A DNA stretch of 64,000 nucleotides from Oegoconia quadripuncta (GCA_949316235.1 OX438744.1:37754778-37818777), one strand, 5' to 3'. Shown: positions 45,870 through 59,240, counted from the first letter of the stretch. Translations and numbers: made by a program. The notes: generated from the sequence alone by a model not told the origin.

Positions 45870-46061
45870 ATAAATAAATATTTATACTAGATAACGGACG
45901 AATATAGATACTAGATAACGGATAAACATACATAAATATTTATATAAACATCCATGACTCAGGAATAAATGTTCATATTCATCACACAAACTTAAATGTT
46001 TCGAACCCGCAACCGTTGGTTTCGCTGGCAGGATCACTATCCACTACACCAATCGGTCGTC
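45870..46061 (-). mobile_element. SINE family B copy, tandem to the previous
   Basis: Head at 46061 (GACGACCGATTGGTGTAGTG on the minus strand). The tail touches the head of the copy at 45640, so two copies sit head-to-tail in the same orientation. Confidence 0.85.
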
Positions 46062-46583
46062 AATAAACTATACTTATTCTTTGACATACTAGGAAACATC
46101 TAGTAATTGGTTAAATTGTGTGATGTGGCATATATGTGAATATTGGTTTGCTACTATAGGCACAGATTACTAATAAGTTACTAAAGTTATGTTTGTGGAG
46201 AATTCATATAAAATGTATAGCGGACGGTACGACATAACAACATGAATAAATCGATTGTAATACAACTTTATACGCATAAGCACAATATGCGAGTCTGAAA
46301 TGTTAGTGTAGTACATTTTAGAGCCATCGGCATCTTGAACCCGCTTCTATATTCGTTTTGCTAACAAGTTTGCCAACACGTCATTCATATTTTTAAATAG
46401 TTTCAGTGCAACAAATTAAATACGTGCGTACGTGTAAAATATTGCCGTCGTTAGTAAACAGCCAATAATGCTATAACAGTAACAAAACTGTTTCATTCTA
46501 TACGAAGCGGCCCCTTGGCTGAACCCAACTGCCTGAAAATCAGCACCGTTGTATCACTGCGCATTTATTGCAGTTTTATCCGA

Positions 46584-46784
46584 TGTAGGGATCTTGTAGT
46601 GGACTGTGTAGGGCTGGTCACAATAAACGTCCAAGTAGAATTTCTATAAGTCCTTTATTTTGCGCTTTAGTTAGTTGACACTGTAACGGAGAGCGTGTAC
46701 ATTCGCGAGAGAGCTATAGAGCCGAGCCCCTCCTTCTTGCCATATAAAAAAACATATATTTTAAATTCAATGATGCCAGCAACA
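46584..46784 (+). mobile_element. Solo LTR, 201 bp
   Basis: Begins TGTAGGGATCTTGTAGTGG and ends CCAGCAACA, so TG...CA. It is flanked by the 5-bp duplication TCCGA (46579-46583, 46785-46789). AATAAA lies near 46622. It matches the LTR at 55893-56099. No internal retroviral-type genes remain. Confidence 0.9.
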
Positions 46785-46789
46785 TCCGA

Positions 46790-47019
46790 CAACCCCAAAA
46801 AGGAGGGTTATGTTTTGCGAGTGTATGTAGATTTCTACATTACCTCCTGTTGCCTAAACGGCTCTATCTAAAGTGCAAGGTGTCGCTCGATTCCCTAGAG
46901 TGTCATAGGATACATTTTAGGGTAAAAAATCCACTTTCACATCATACTTAAATAGTTATTCGCTTTTGTGCACTATTTATTTATTATGTATTTATTTTAA
47001 TTTTAAGTAAAAATATTCA
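46790..47019. other. Intergenic, nothing recognised
   Basis: No feature was seen. Confidence 0.4.
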
Positions 47020-47550
47020 TCATTATGATCATATCAGTCACAGGACGTCCACCACTGAACATAGGCCTCCCCTATAGATTTCCAGTGGTTGGAAGCGGCC
47101 TGGATCCAGTGATTTCCCGCAACCGTCTACCAAAAATATCATGTAGTACCTTTTTTTTATAATTAACTACACGTTTGGCCACAACTTCACCTGATGAAAA
47201 GTGACGATGTGGTCCAATACGAAGCACGCAATCTCAATAGATGCCATTCACCCTGCTTTTGAAGACCTCAAGGTTGTAGGATTGCATCAGCTAGTTTCCG
47301 CGGCCTTTATCAGGTCATCTGGCCGAACCTCCTACGCGATGGCGTTTGCCGGTGCGTCATTCTACAACTTTTATGATCCAGGCCACCGGTCCTACGCGCT
47401 ATGTGCCCTGCTCACTGCCACTTCAAGTTACTAATTGGTTGGGCTACATCGGTGCCTTTCATCCTAATTTCATCGTCCTCTCCATCGCTCTTGCCACTTG
47501 AGCTTTCTTAGGAGGCCCATGGTAAGAGACCATGCTTCGCTGTCATAAAT
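47020..47550 (-). pseudogene. LINE C-terminus interrupted by another LINE tail
   Basis: The minus strand 47550-47300 carries YDSEAWSLTMGLLRKLK and later broken pieces of the reverse-transcriptase tail. 47115-47020 carries the 3' end (GGAAGCGGCC, GGCCTATGTTCAG, ATATGATC). Between them lies a jockey-type 3' tail (47292-47148). Confidence 0.7.
47148..47292 (-). mobile_element. Jockey-type LINE 3' tail inserted in the LINE above
   Basis: The minus strand TCCTACAACCTTGAGGTCTT to GTTAATTATAAAAAAAAG matches the 3' end of the jockey piece at 10150-10284. Confidence 0.78.
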
Positions 47551-48298
47551 CACGTTTCCGGCCCCAGAATGACATGACGCTGACTGTCTCAGTAATTGAA
47601 TTCACAGTACGTACAGCTCCCTCTAGTTCTATTTCTATTTGTGTACAGTCGACCGCACATTCACACTTCAAACTTTGAACCGTCTGTGCGTTGTATAAGC
47701 GCGCTATCACTATTGTGACAGATAAATTTCAGTTAAACTTGAATAATAATTTCCCTTTACACTTTATCGCTTAAAAAGTAATTGCACCCTTGCACAGCAA
47801 GTAATCTAATAAAACAGATAAATAATGACTTTCGCCATAGATCGTTGACATCGGGGTTTAAGAGGTATAAATGTGACTGATTGAAGCATCAAATAAACAT
47901 TACCATCTATTTCAAATAGTAGCTATGAAATGTAACTAAGCGACATAAATGTCACAGGTGACAGATCTCGCGTTACCCCATTCATACAGTGTTATCAGCA
48001 CAATGGCGATAGTGACCTAATTAACTGACAGTTTGCAGTGATATATGCCGATATAACTTTATCAACCATTATCAGTATCATATACTGTTGGGATATTATC
48101 AGCTTGTGAAAAACATTCTGATAGCCGTGAACTAGTGGGAGTGAGGGTCAGTTCCCCCCGCCACTTGATCCGAAAGTGTAATCTGCTTTATGGAAAATTA
48201 AATAAGATAACGGAACAATTTGCATCGAAGAAATAGCTGGCATAATAAACCGCTTCGTGGCAAAAAAAGGTATTATATGAATTTGAGAAGGGTTTAAA
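47551..48298. other. Intergenic, nothing recognised
   Basis: No matching repeat or coding segment was seen. Confidence 0.4.
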
Positions 48299-48630
48299 CC
48301 GCCTCCGTGGCTCAATGTAAACAACATTGGGTTTACGATTCGGAGGTCGCGGGTTCGATCCCCAGCGGGGTACAGGTTTAAGTACTCGGTTTGGTTGGTG
48401 GTAGGGCATTTTAAATGTCCGCCTGGCTAGCTACCACCATCTTATCAAAATCTGCCGCCAAGCAACAATGTTATAGCATTGTTGTGTTCCGGTTGTCAGA
48501 GATAAGATAGCCAGTCCCCCAAATAAGATGGGGTTTCCGGGTCAGTACGCTACCACCTTCGGCCTCATTTTCACTTAACATCAGGTGTGATTAAGGTGAT
48601 TAAAGTACCAATCCGTAGTGCATAAAAAAA
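48299..48630 (+). mobile_element. SINE family A, full length
   Basis: Head ACCGCCTCCGTGGCTCAATG, B-box GGGTTCGATCCCCAGCGG, complete body, tail GTGCATAAAAAAAACC. Confidence 0.93.
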
Positions 48631-48876
48631 ACCACCAGGATCGACTTGTTAATGTGCCTTCCGAAGAACTGAAGCTTGCTTATGAAAAAGCCATTAATGA
48701 TCACCAGACCATGCCAGACCTTACTACCTCGCCCTTTTTGCAAGCTTTTGTTGTTGTCCGTTCAAAATTTGCAAACCATTTTTCAACTTGCTGGTATCTG
48801 ATTGAGCTGAAATTTGGCATATTTATTCAAGTTCGGTGACAATGCAATTGTGATAATGTAGTTGGTCGCCATATTA

Positions 48877-49160
48877 GACGACCTGTTTGGTGTAGTGGTT
48901 AAAAATTCTGCTATACCAAAAGGTCGCGGGTTCGAATCCCGCTAGCTAGGGGCATATGTTTGTATGATGAATACAGACATGTGTTCCCGAGTTATGGATG
49001 TTTTTCATTTATTTATGTATTTATTTACAAAAAAAAATGTTTTTGTGTAGTTTATCACCTATGGATACCACCTGGTATCCATAATACAAGCCTGGTTGCT
49101 TAGTGTGGAACTAGATGGCGCTGTGTATATGTGCAAAGATATTTATTATTATAATAAATT
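48877..49160 (+). mobile_element. SINE family C, full length
   Basis: Head GACGACCTGTTTGGTGTAGT (A-box), B-box GGGTTCGAATCCCGC, then TATGTTTGTATGATGAATAC and the GATGGCGCTGTGTATATG 3' part with an ATTTATTATT tail. Confidence 0.9.
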
Positions 49161-49344
49161 AATTAAGCAAGATGGTGGTTGGTCGAGGGACGGAGGGTTC
49201 CGTAAATAAGACTCGTTGTCTATTGTGATGTTGGACAAACAAGGCCCTTTAATAGTGAACAATCCTATTTATTACATTCGTATCGGCGCTGTTTAAGCGA
49301 TATGCGTTTATGTTGCAGTAAACCATTACGCTACAGTTAAACAC

Positions 49345-49662
49345 CGAATTAAGGCGAGGTTATCAATATGCTACACAAGTTTAGACATGTGGAGAGGATG
49401 AATCAAAGAAGACTTACGAAAGAGATATACAAAGCGAATGTGGATGGTAGTGTTGGTAGGGGAAGACCACGGCGAACGTACCATGATCAAATCGGGGACG
49501 TCTTAAAGAAAGGCCAAGTCAAGAGTACCCTAAACCGACGAGCATGTATGAACAACCTTATGAGAGTGAAGGAGCAGAAGAGGTGTGTCAGGATCGTAGC
49601 AAGTGGAAGTCTGTGGTCTCTGCCTACCCCTACGGGAAACAGGCGTGACATTATGTATGTAC
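49345..49662 (+). pseudogene. LINE C-terminus (same family as 4163-4935)
   Basis: The frame from 49368 reads [20 protein letters not shown], then [20 protein letters not shown], then [12 protein letters not shown], after which a frameshift breaks it. It ends at CATTATGTATGTA. 5'-truncated. Confidence 0.85.
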
Positions 49663-49663
49663 A

Positions 49664-49915
49664 CAATATTGTGGTACCATCGACCTGAGCTGATGATGAA
49701 GCCGGTATTAAGGGGCTGGAACTCCCTGATGATAAGATATTCAAATTTGGGCTAGTTTTGTTGTCATGAGCAGTTTCCACATAACGAGGGTCTGTAGAAG
49801 CATCCAGAGGATTACCACTGGAACTCCTTGATGGAGTTTATATTACTCGTCTTTGTACTAGAATAACATGTGATAATCGTGAGACAATATTAAAAGCTTC
49901 TTTTTAAAAGTTTTA
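49664..49915. repeat. Dispersed repeat K
   Basis: Second copy of the 33772-33965 repeat, abutting the end of a LINE insertion. Confidence 0.6.
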
Positions 49916-50054
49916 TTAACGTAGAACTTATTACAAGCTTATATTTACCTTCCAATCTTCGTATGTTAGTATCGTATGTTATGCAAGTCGTATGTTAGTC
50001 AAAATTTGCAAGTCAAATCAGAACCATTTCCTGTTAACCTAAGGAGGAGAATTT

Positions 50055-50553
50055 TTGCGTACTCGTTCAGTTCGTCTCCTCACAAGAGGAACGGTTAATA
50101 GATACCAAATTTTGTATACATGGTTAACTTATTATTTGCTTGTAACACTAGTTAACCTACCTTTTTTTTTCGTTTTATTCTCCTCTCGGAAAAAGCAAGG
50201 GGATCTAAGCCCATACAGCCCTGTCTTATTTCTGTTATTTCTTCAGTTTATAAGTCAGTCTCAGTCAATACTAGTAATTCGTCGTGTACTTGGCGTATAC
50301 AGAGTCTAGTCACGTGTCAAGTCATTCTTCAGTAAAGTGGCAGAATGCTTTACGAAAGATCTTGGCGGTTTCTTGTGGGAACCCGAAAGCTCCGTTACGC
50401 ACTTTAATTGACACTTCCCTTGTACACCATCACTTACTTTTGCTGTACAATATCCTGCCATTATTAAGCTTCAAAAGTCAGAATGCACAAATTATAAGAA
50501 TTATAAAGAAAATTACAACTTCACTCGCCGAGATCCCGCCAAAATGCCTCTAG
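50055..50553 (+). other. Two overlapping unassigned frames
   Basis: 50055-50309 (84 codons, hydrophobic) and 50284-50553 (89 codons) overlap in different frames. Neither resembles a family known to me. They could be one decayed element ORF with a frameshift. Confidence 0.3.
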
Positions 50554-50937
50554 TTAACCTACCATTGACCTACTCCCGTTGCAGGGACGCTTTACCTCGT
50601 AATATTCATAATGGAATGCATAGAATAGTAAAAATGTATTATTACAAACAACGCGTAGCTATGTTCAACCTGACTACTTCTTGAAAAGCTGGCGCAACCA
50701 TAGGCGAAGGAAATGCTCATGCTTTTTCTTATGGGACGTAGCACTCGTATGTTTTTTTTTAAATTTATTTACATAGAATCAACAGCATTATTACAAATTC
50801 TTATACAGAAAACTAATACCAAACTTATGCCAATTAAAGATTCTTATTATGTTACTGACAATGGTTACCGTTAAAATTGAATGGGCAATGTTTTAATTAA
50901 ATTACAATAAAAGTGATACTAATTAATAATATTTTTA
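50554..50937. other. Intergenic AT-rich region
   Basis: Nothing recognised. A T-run lies near 50752-50760. Confidence 0.4.
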
Positions 50938-51060
50938 GATAGATAAATAGATAAGCATTTATTTGCATCCATGTCCACACACATAACAAATTTTACATAT
51001 TAAAAATACAACTAAAACAATAAACAGAAACAACAAACATTATTATATGAATATCAATAA
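50938..51060 (-). mobile_element. LINE 3' tail with TAGA repeats
   Basis: TTTTAGATAGATAAATAGAT followed by AAGCATTTATTTGCATCC is the same kind of end as at 26513. Confidence 0.45.
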
Positions 51061-51065
51061 AAACA

Positions 51066-51130
51066 CTCGTCTTCACTTAACATCAGGTGTGATTGAGGTC
51101 AAGTACGAATCCGTCGTGCATAAAAAAAAA
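51066..51130 (+). mobile_element. SINE family A, last 65 bp
   Basis: Only CTTCACTTAACATCAGGTG to the A-rich tail. Confidence 0.8.
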
Positions 51131-51462
51131 CAAATCCTCAGTGAGTTAATATGTCTAAATTACATAGTATTGAAAGTGAAATCAAAGAACAATCATAAGC
51201 CAAATACCAATGTCACATTATAGATCTATAAATATGTACAAAATATGTGTGTTGTGTGTGTCTGTATGTGTGACAGTTAGTGTGTGGTGTTGGTGGGTTT
51301 TGCATGATGGAGTAAATTAATGGACGGACATGGGCCAAGAAGAACGATATGTGCATAAAAAGTAACTCAATAGCGCTATAGTTCTAATTATAATTTTATT
51401 TTATTAAATAGGTTTACAAACGCTTAGAAGTAGTAAAACCTTATAATATTTGTTATTATTAA

Positions 51463-51708
51463 CGACTCTTTGTTCCACTATACCAAAACGTCGTGGGTTC
51501 GAATCCCGCTAGGGGCATATGTTTGTATGATGAATAAGACATTTATTCCCGAGTTATGGATGATTTTCATTTATATACTTACGTATTTATTTACAAAAAA
51601 AATGTATTTGTGTAGTTTATCAACCATCTGGTATCCATAACACCAGCCTAGATTCTTACTGTGGACGTAGATGGCGCTGTGTGTATGTGCAAAGATATTT
51701 ATATTTAT
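51463..51708 (+). mobile_element. SINE family C, head partly lost
   Basis: The A-box is shortened (CGACTCTTTGTTCCACTATA). The B-box GGGTTCGAATCCCGC and the full body remain. Confidence 0.85.
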
Positions 51709-51774
51709 TAGCTAAATGTACAATACTCGGAATTTAATGATAAACGTCGTGCCTTCTATGTAATAAGAAATTAT

Positions 51775-52023
51775 ACATACATACATAATGTCACGCCCGT
51801 TTCCCGTAGGGGTAGGCAGAGACCACAGACTTCCACTTGCTACGATCCTGACACACCTCTTCTGCTTCCTTCACTCTCATAAGGTTGTTCATACATGCTC
51901 GTCGGTTTAGGGTACTCTTGACTTGGCCTTTCTTTAAGACGTCCCCGATTTGATCATGGTACGTTCGCCGTGGTCTTCCCCTACCAACACTACCATCCAC
52001 ATTCGCTTTGAAAATAAAGTGGG
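51775..52023 (-). pseudogene. Very short 5'-truncated LINE with target duplication
   Basis: The minus strand encodes the [20 protein letters not shown] and [20 protein letters not shown] tail of the 4163-4935 family. AAGAAATTAT at 51765-51774 and 52024-52033 is the target duplication. Confidence 0.85.
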
Positions 52024-52033
52024 AAGAAATTAT

Positions 52034-52534
52034 CACGGGACGAAAGTTAATTTTATGATTTCCTTCATACAACTTTTACGTTTTTAATTTTGTGAGTTTA
52101 AATTTGTCCTACTTGCACTTCACCGGTATTTCTGTTTGAAAAAATGTTAATAAATGTAAATTGAACATTTAACAGTGTATAAATATTATTAATATAGTAC
52201 AGTCCGACTCCATTGAAAGGACTCCACCGACAAGAGCATATTATAGCGCTTAAATTGAAGAGAGATAGTACAGTCTGAAACAAAATAAAAATTCCTTTAC
52301 TGGCCTGCATTTAAGTATTCTCAGGATAACATGAATGTTTTTTTTTTTTTTTTATTTAGCTAATTAAAGAAAGTATTATCGAAAAAGCGAGCGATTCAAA
52401 AATAGCTCCCCCGAACTTTAAAAGAAGGTCGAAACTCGAATATTCTATAATATTATTTATGTTATCTTATTTCAATTCTAAGATTACGTTTGTGTAAAAT
52501 TAATGTATCATCTCCACTTTGTTGTCCCATCCAT
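52034..52534. other. Intergenic AT-rich region
   Basis: A T-run lies at about 52340-52360. No gene was seen. Confidence 0.4.
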
Positions 52535-52654
52535 TCTCTGAGTGGTCAGAGTCTTACTAGTAGTCTTAAGGTTGGCTTGGAATTCTCTTAGAGATACCCT
52601 CACTTATGTAACTTCTTGTACACTGGTCACATACAAGAAGTTACATAAGTGAGT
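52535..52654. repeat. Diverged partial copy of the palindrome core
   Basis: Contains TCTCTGAGTGGTCAGAG and the 22-bp hairpin CTCACTTATGTAACTTCTTG...CAAGAAGTTACATAAGTGAG, also present in the big palindrome just downstream, but with several differences outside the hairpin. Confidence 0.8.
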
Positions 52655-52662
52655 GAGTGAGT

Positions 52663-53081
52663 AATAGACACTTTTTGTTTAGTGGATGCATAGGGCTCGA
52701 TTAGTCTAATGGGAAGCAGCTATCTATATCGAATGCTTTGGCAAATGTAAACGTCACACTGATCAGAGCAGAGTTCTCTGAGTGGTCAGAGCCTTACTAG
52801 TAGTAGTAGTAGGTTGGATTGAAAAAAATTCTCTTAGAGATACCCTCACTTATGTAACTTCTTGTACACTGGTCACATACAAGAAGTTACATAAGTGAGG
52901 GTATCTCTAAGAGAATTTTTTTCAATCCAACCTACTACTACTACTAGTAAGGCTCTGACCACTCAGAGAACTCTGCTCTGATCAGTGTGACGTTTACATT
53001 TGCCAAAGCATTCGATATAGATAGCTGCTTCCCATTAGACTAATCGAGCCCTATGCATCCACTAAACAAAAAGTGTCTATT
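52663..53081. repeat. 419-bp near-perfect palindrome (204-bp arms, 11-bp loop)
   Basis: Arms 52663-52866 and 52878-53081 are exact reverse complements at every base I compared, around the loop CACTGGTCACA. No flanking target duplication or ORF was seen. Confidence 0.9.
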
Positions 53082-53454
53082 TTCTGAACAATGGCCTGTG
53101 AATGAAAACATTTCCGTGAACGTTAAACACTCCACGCTCCGAATGTTAGGTAAGGGGCACAGCAAGCGCAAAAGCGGCTTTTTGGGTATACATGCAAAAT
53201 TAACCGACTTAAAAAAGAGGAGGTTGTCAATTCTACTGTATTTACACGATGTCTTCGTCAATTGTTAACCGTGTTTGATGATTTTTTATGTTTGAAAGAG
53301 TATGGTATACCGGCAGGGTGGTTCCATATAAATGTGGTTAAATAAGATATGATGCATGATATATTTTGAATCGGGGATGTTAATTCAAGTTTAGAGGCCG
53401 GGCGCTCTTAAATATTTCAAAGCAAGACCCGGTGACCCGAGAGCTGGCTGTTTC

Positions 53455-53630
53455 CTCGCTGAACGCGTAAGTATATGCATCCAGCCAGCGGCCAGCCAGC
53501 CAGACACGTTGCCAGCGTTCTGGGTAGCATACCTCGCGGTCCCAACTTTTAACATTTGTTCTAGTTTATATTTAAATTCCATCTCTTTACTTGTTACTGT
53601 TTTTAAATAAGTAAGATACCATTTCAAGCT
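53455..53630 (-). repeat. Dispersed repeat shared with 3445-3555
   Basis: Reverse-complement copy, with a local CCAGCCAG-type repetition at 53480-53505. Confidence 0.55.
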
Positions 53631-53849
53631 TTAAAGCTTTGATGTTCGGAAACACCAAATGTTTATGTTTGGAATATCTCTGATCACCCCATTTGGGATA
53701 CAAGGCGTGACTTTAGTTAACGTTAACTTATAATGCTAAAAGTTTATAATACACGCTATAAATCTTCTAACGTCCAAAATAGACATAAAGCTGGATACAC
53801 GTAGCAAATACAAATCAACTTAGTTCTTATTTCATCATCAACATCCTTA

Positions 53850-54060
53850 CACGTCTCCACTGTTGGGGCACAGCCTCCTCTCACTCTCACTCTCATAGTC
53901 CAGCACGCGGACGCAGTGCGGATTGGTGGATTTGTGGCCAATGGCCACCTGACAGTCAGTGTTTTAAACCGCCCCAGTAGGCCACCGACTGGTTTAACGA
54001 CTGCCTTCAATTGAAAAAAACCAGTACCGATTATTTAATATTCCCACCAAAACACGGAAA
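53850..54060 (-). mobile_element. SINE family E copy
   Basis: ACGTCTCCACTGTTGGGGCA, GCAGTGCGGATTGGTGG and ACTGCCTTCAATTG in family order, with a short CTCACTCT expansion. Confidence 0.65.
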
Positions 54061-54197
54061 GAAGGTCAAATACTAACCCGTAGTGCATAAAATCAAAAGC
54101 ATTAAAGTTGCACTAGTGGTCACCCATCCAAAGACTGATCGCATCGCTAATCGAAAACGAATATTTCGTTCTTGTTTTATCAGTTTTTTTTTTAATA

Positions 54198-54667
54198 ATA
54201 ATGTATTCGGTCTTTACCTACGAAATTGGAGTTTTTTTTCTTCGTTAATCATATGTACCAATTCCTGCGATTTTCAAAGCTATATCCAAATTTGTTTTTT
54301 ATTTGGAAAATGGAATATTATTTCGAGGTTTCACGTGAAATATTTTTTAATTTCTGGGCCAAATCACATAATAAAAAAAATTTGAACAGAGCTCTTTTCA
54401 TGTGCTTCCCATAATCATTTCATAGATTCGCTGAAACTTTTATAAAGCGGTTACTTTTAAAAATTAACGCTGCCTATACTTAATGTTATCCGATAATACA
54501 GACAAAGTTTAGCTAAATTTGGATTTGCCGTTCCTAAAAAAAAAAAATCAAAAATGTTTGTATGAAGAAAACAGTCTTAATGAAATTCTTCATACAAGAC
54601 GTCAATTTCATAGGTAAGGACCTAATATGTTTAATGAATAAAGTATTATCTTTTTTTCAACCTGTAT
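54198..54667. mobile_element. Possible foldback element, degenerate
   Basis: GGTCTTTACCTACGAAATTGG near 54210 and its approximate complement CAATTTCATAGGTAAGGACC near 54602 form imperfect inverted arms. A small hairpin (TGTATGAAGAA...TTCTTCATACA) lies near the right arm. Ends are uncertain. Confidence 0.35.
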
Positions 54668-55187
54668 ATTATGTTGTTTTATGTTAATGTCCAATTGATT
54701 ACCAATTGTGAGGATTAGCGCAATAGATGCCAAGACTGGCCAAACACAACTTTGTTCACTGGTAATAGGTACTTTCGCCTACAATAAAATCTAAATGATA
54801 CAAACAGTACGCAGAACGAACTATCCAAACAGATTTTGTCTTTTGAAGTCTTAGAAACGAGAATCACTTTAGATATTGTCAGAATTTGATGATTGAAGTT
54901 TGCAATCATAACAATTCTGCCATTGCACGAGGCTTACACACATACTGGATGAGTTTTTTACCGTAAGGAAAAAACTAGGGCATATTAGGTAAGTGAAATA
55001 GAAGGTATTGGTATAGGTAGGTATTTTTTTTTTTTCAAAACTATCATAGAATAAAGCATTAATTGTGTTATTTGATGGTCGTGTTTGTAGTCTATTGCAC
55101 ATAATTACACCATTAAATTAAATTAAGAAAGAAAACTTGGATAAAATATGAGTTCCAAATAAATTTCGCATGATAGGAACCCTAAGA

Positions 55188-55884
55188 TAGGCACCCTAAA
55201 CCCTGGGTGCGACAGTAAATCAGCGCTGAGCTCTTATAAGCTTAGCATATAGCTGAGTCGTTTCCCTTTCGCTGTTGCGACACTTAATCATAATCATAAT
55301 TATTTATTGCATTTCCATGTGTTAGTTATAAAGGTCTTAAATCTATGTTAGTGTACAGACATGGAAGCCCCGTCAGGACATTGCAACATTATATTAATTT
55401 ATTACTATCTATTATATTAATTACTCATGTCAAAATTTTAAACACAATTATTATTCTCATGTCAAAATAAAAAAAATATATATTATGAAATCATGATAGA
55501 TGATGAATATATATGATGAAATCTTATCTGAGTGTTCTGTTATTTTGAAAGTTAATGACGACCTGTTTGGTGTAGTGGTTAGCAACCCTGACCATTATAC
55601 CAAAAGGTTGCGGGTTCGAATCCCGCTAGTGGCATATGGTTGTGTGATGAATACATGTGTACCCGAGTTATGGATTTTTTCATTTATAATAAGTCTTTAT
55701 TTACAAAAAAAAGGGTATTTATGTAGAATATCAACCATCTGGTATCCACAACATAAGCCTTTAGTTGCTTACTGTGGAACTAGATGGCGCTGTGTGTATG
55801 TCAAGGATATATTTATTTACTATTTTATTTGCCTAACAATTATTGTATATGTGTCGAAGTGGCGAATAAACAGTTTCTTTCTTT
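55188..55884. mobile_element. Composite insertion with CTAAGA target duplication
   Basis: Flanked by CTAAGA at 55182-55187 and 55885-55890. It includes a LINE-like tail (55285-55385, minus) and a full SINE C copy, and ends AATAAACAGTTTCTTTCTT. The primary element's class is not clear. Confidence 0.65.
55557..55820 (+). mobile_element. SINE family C, full length
   Basis: Head GACGACCTGTTTGGTGTAGT, B-box GGGTTCGAATCCCGC, complete 3' part. Confidence 0.92.
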
Positions 55885-55892
55885 CTAAGAAT

Positions 55893-56099
55893 TGTAGGAT
55901 TCTTGTAGTGGACTGTGTAGGGCTGGTCACAATAAACGTCCAAGTAGGTATTTCAGTAAGTCCTTTATTTGCACTCTATAGTTAGTTGACACTGTTAATA
56001 ACAGAGAGCGTGTTCATTCGCAACAGAGCATACAGCAGAGAGCCCCCATTGTTGTCATATAAAATAACGTATATATTAAATTAAATGTTGCCAGCAACA
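55893..56099 (+). mobile_element. Solo LTR, 207 bp
   Basis: TGTAGGATTCTTGTAGTGG to CCAGCAACA, flanked by AGAAT at 55888-55892 and 56100-56104. About 200 bp of similarity to the LTR at 46584, same orientation. Confidence 0.92.
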
Positions 56100-56379
56100 A
56101 GAATCACGTCAGTCGCATATCAATTTCCAACCGGCGGCGCGTGCGTTTTGTAAAAAAAAAAAAACTACCAATGCCAATAACTTCTATTTCACTTACCTAA
56201 TATGGCCTATTTTTTTCCTTATGGTAATAAAACTCATCCGGTATAACGGCACGACTTTTATCCCAAATGGAGTGGTCCAGTGGCGAGTGGCGTACACAGC
56301 TTTTTGTCACTGGGTAAGCAGAATGATAAAATGTGCTCATGGATACTTGATTGATATATTACAAAAATACATTTATTTT

Positions 56380-56637
56380 TGTAAATAAATAAATAAATAT
56401 CCTTGGACATACACACAACGCCATCTATTAGGCTTGTGTTGTAATACCAGATGGTTGATATACTACATAAATACATTTTTTTTTGTAAATAAATACATAT
56501 ATAAATGAAAAACATCCATAACTCGGGAACACATGTCTCTATTCATCACACAAACATATGCCCCTAGCGGCATTCGAACCCGCAACCTTTTGGTATAGTG
56601 GCCAGAGTTGTTAACCACTACACCAAACAGGTCGTCA
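56380..56637 (-). mobile_element. SINE family C, full length
   Basis: Head at 56637 (GACGACCTGTTTGGTGTAGT on the minus strand), AAATAAAT-type tail at the low end. Confidence 0.9.
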
Positions 56638-56765
56638 ATACATATTATGTAATTAAAAACATCCGTAACTCGGGTACAACTGTCCGTATTCATCATACAA
56701 ACATATGCCCCGAGCGGGATTCGAACCCGGTCAGGATTTCTAACCACTACACCAAACTCAATCGC
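56638..56765 (-). mobile_element. SINE family C, 5' half
   Basis: Abuts the previous copy and covers the tRNA-like head and following 50 bases. The A-box is shortened. Confidence 0.8.
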
Positions 56766-56838
56766 GAGAGTTTTAACGTCACAAGGACCATTGCCACTTT
56801 TATTAATAACATATCACTAACGGTTTGTTTATTTCCAG

Positions 56839-59032
<2,194 letters not shown>

Positions 59033-59039
59033 GTAAGTC

Positions 59040-59240
59040 AAACTCAAACTCAAACTCAAAGCATTTTATTTCAACGTAAGATACATGATATCATTTGTTA
59101 AATGTCAATTTAAATCTATTGGAAATAGAAATAAGGCTAAGCATTTTTCGGTCAGTCAGTATGTCCAAGCTACCACCGCTTAGGAAAGGGAAATCATCTG
59201 TGGGAAAAGAAGCGGCGCAAGAAACCCACAGGGTCATTTT
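59040..59240 (-). mobile_element. LINE 3' tail (family G) beside the Itpr donor
   Basis: ACTCAA repeats begin directly after the GTAAGTC donor, followed by the TTTATTTCAACGTAAGATA and TCAGTCAGTATGTCCAAGC blocks shared with 27195 and 59740. Confidence 0.7.

Larger units (their letters stand above)
54945..56241. mobile_element. TA-flanked foldback MITE (CCGGATGAG family), copy 4, split by nested insertions
   Basis: Left part 54945-55187 and right part 56105-56241 join into one family member. TA flanks both outer ends. The gap of about 0.9 kb is filled by two later insertions. Confidence 0.85.

Noticed and set aside
48877..48950. tRNA-like sequences with A- and B-boxes (also at 23590-23650, 44619-44690, 55557-55630, 56570-56637, 62150-62221)
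   Set aside because: Each is followed by the same family-specific 150-250 bp body and A- or AT-rich tail and occurs in many diverged copies, so they are SINE heads, not tRNA genes.
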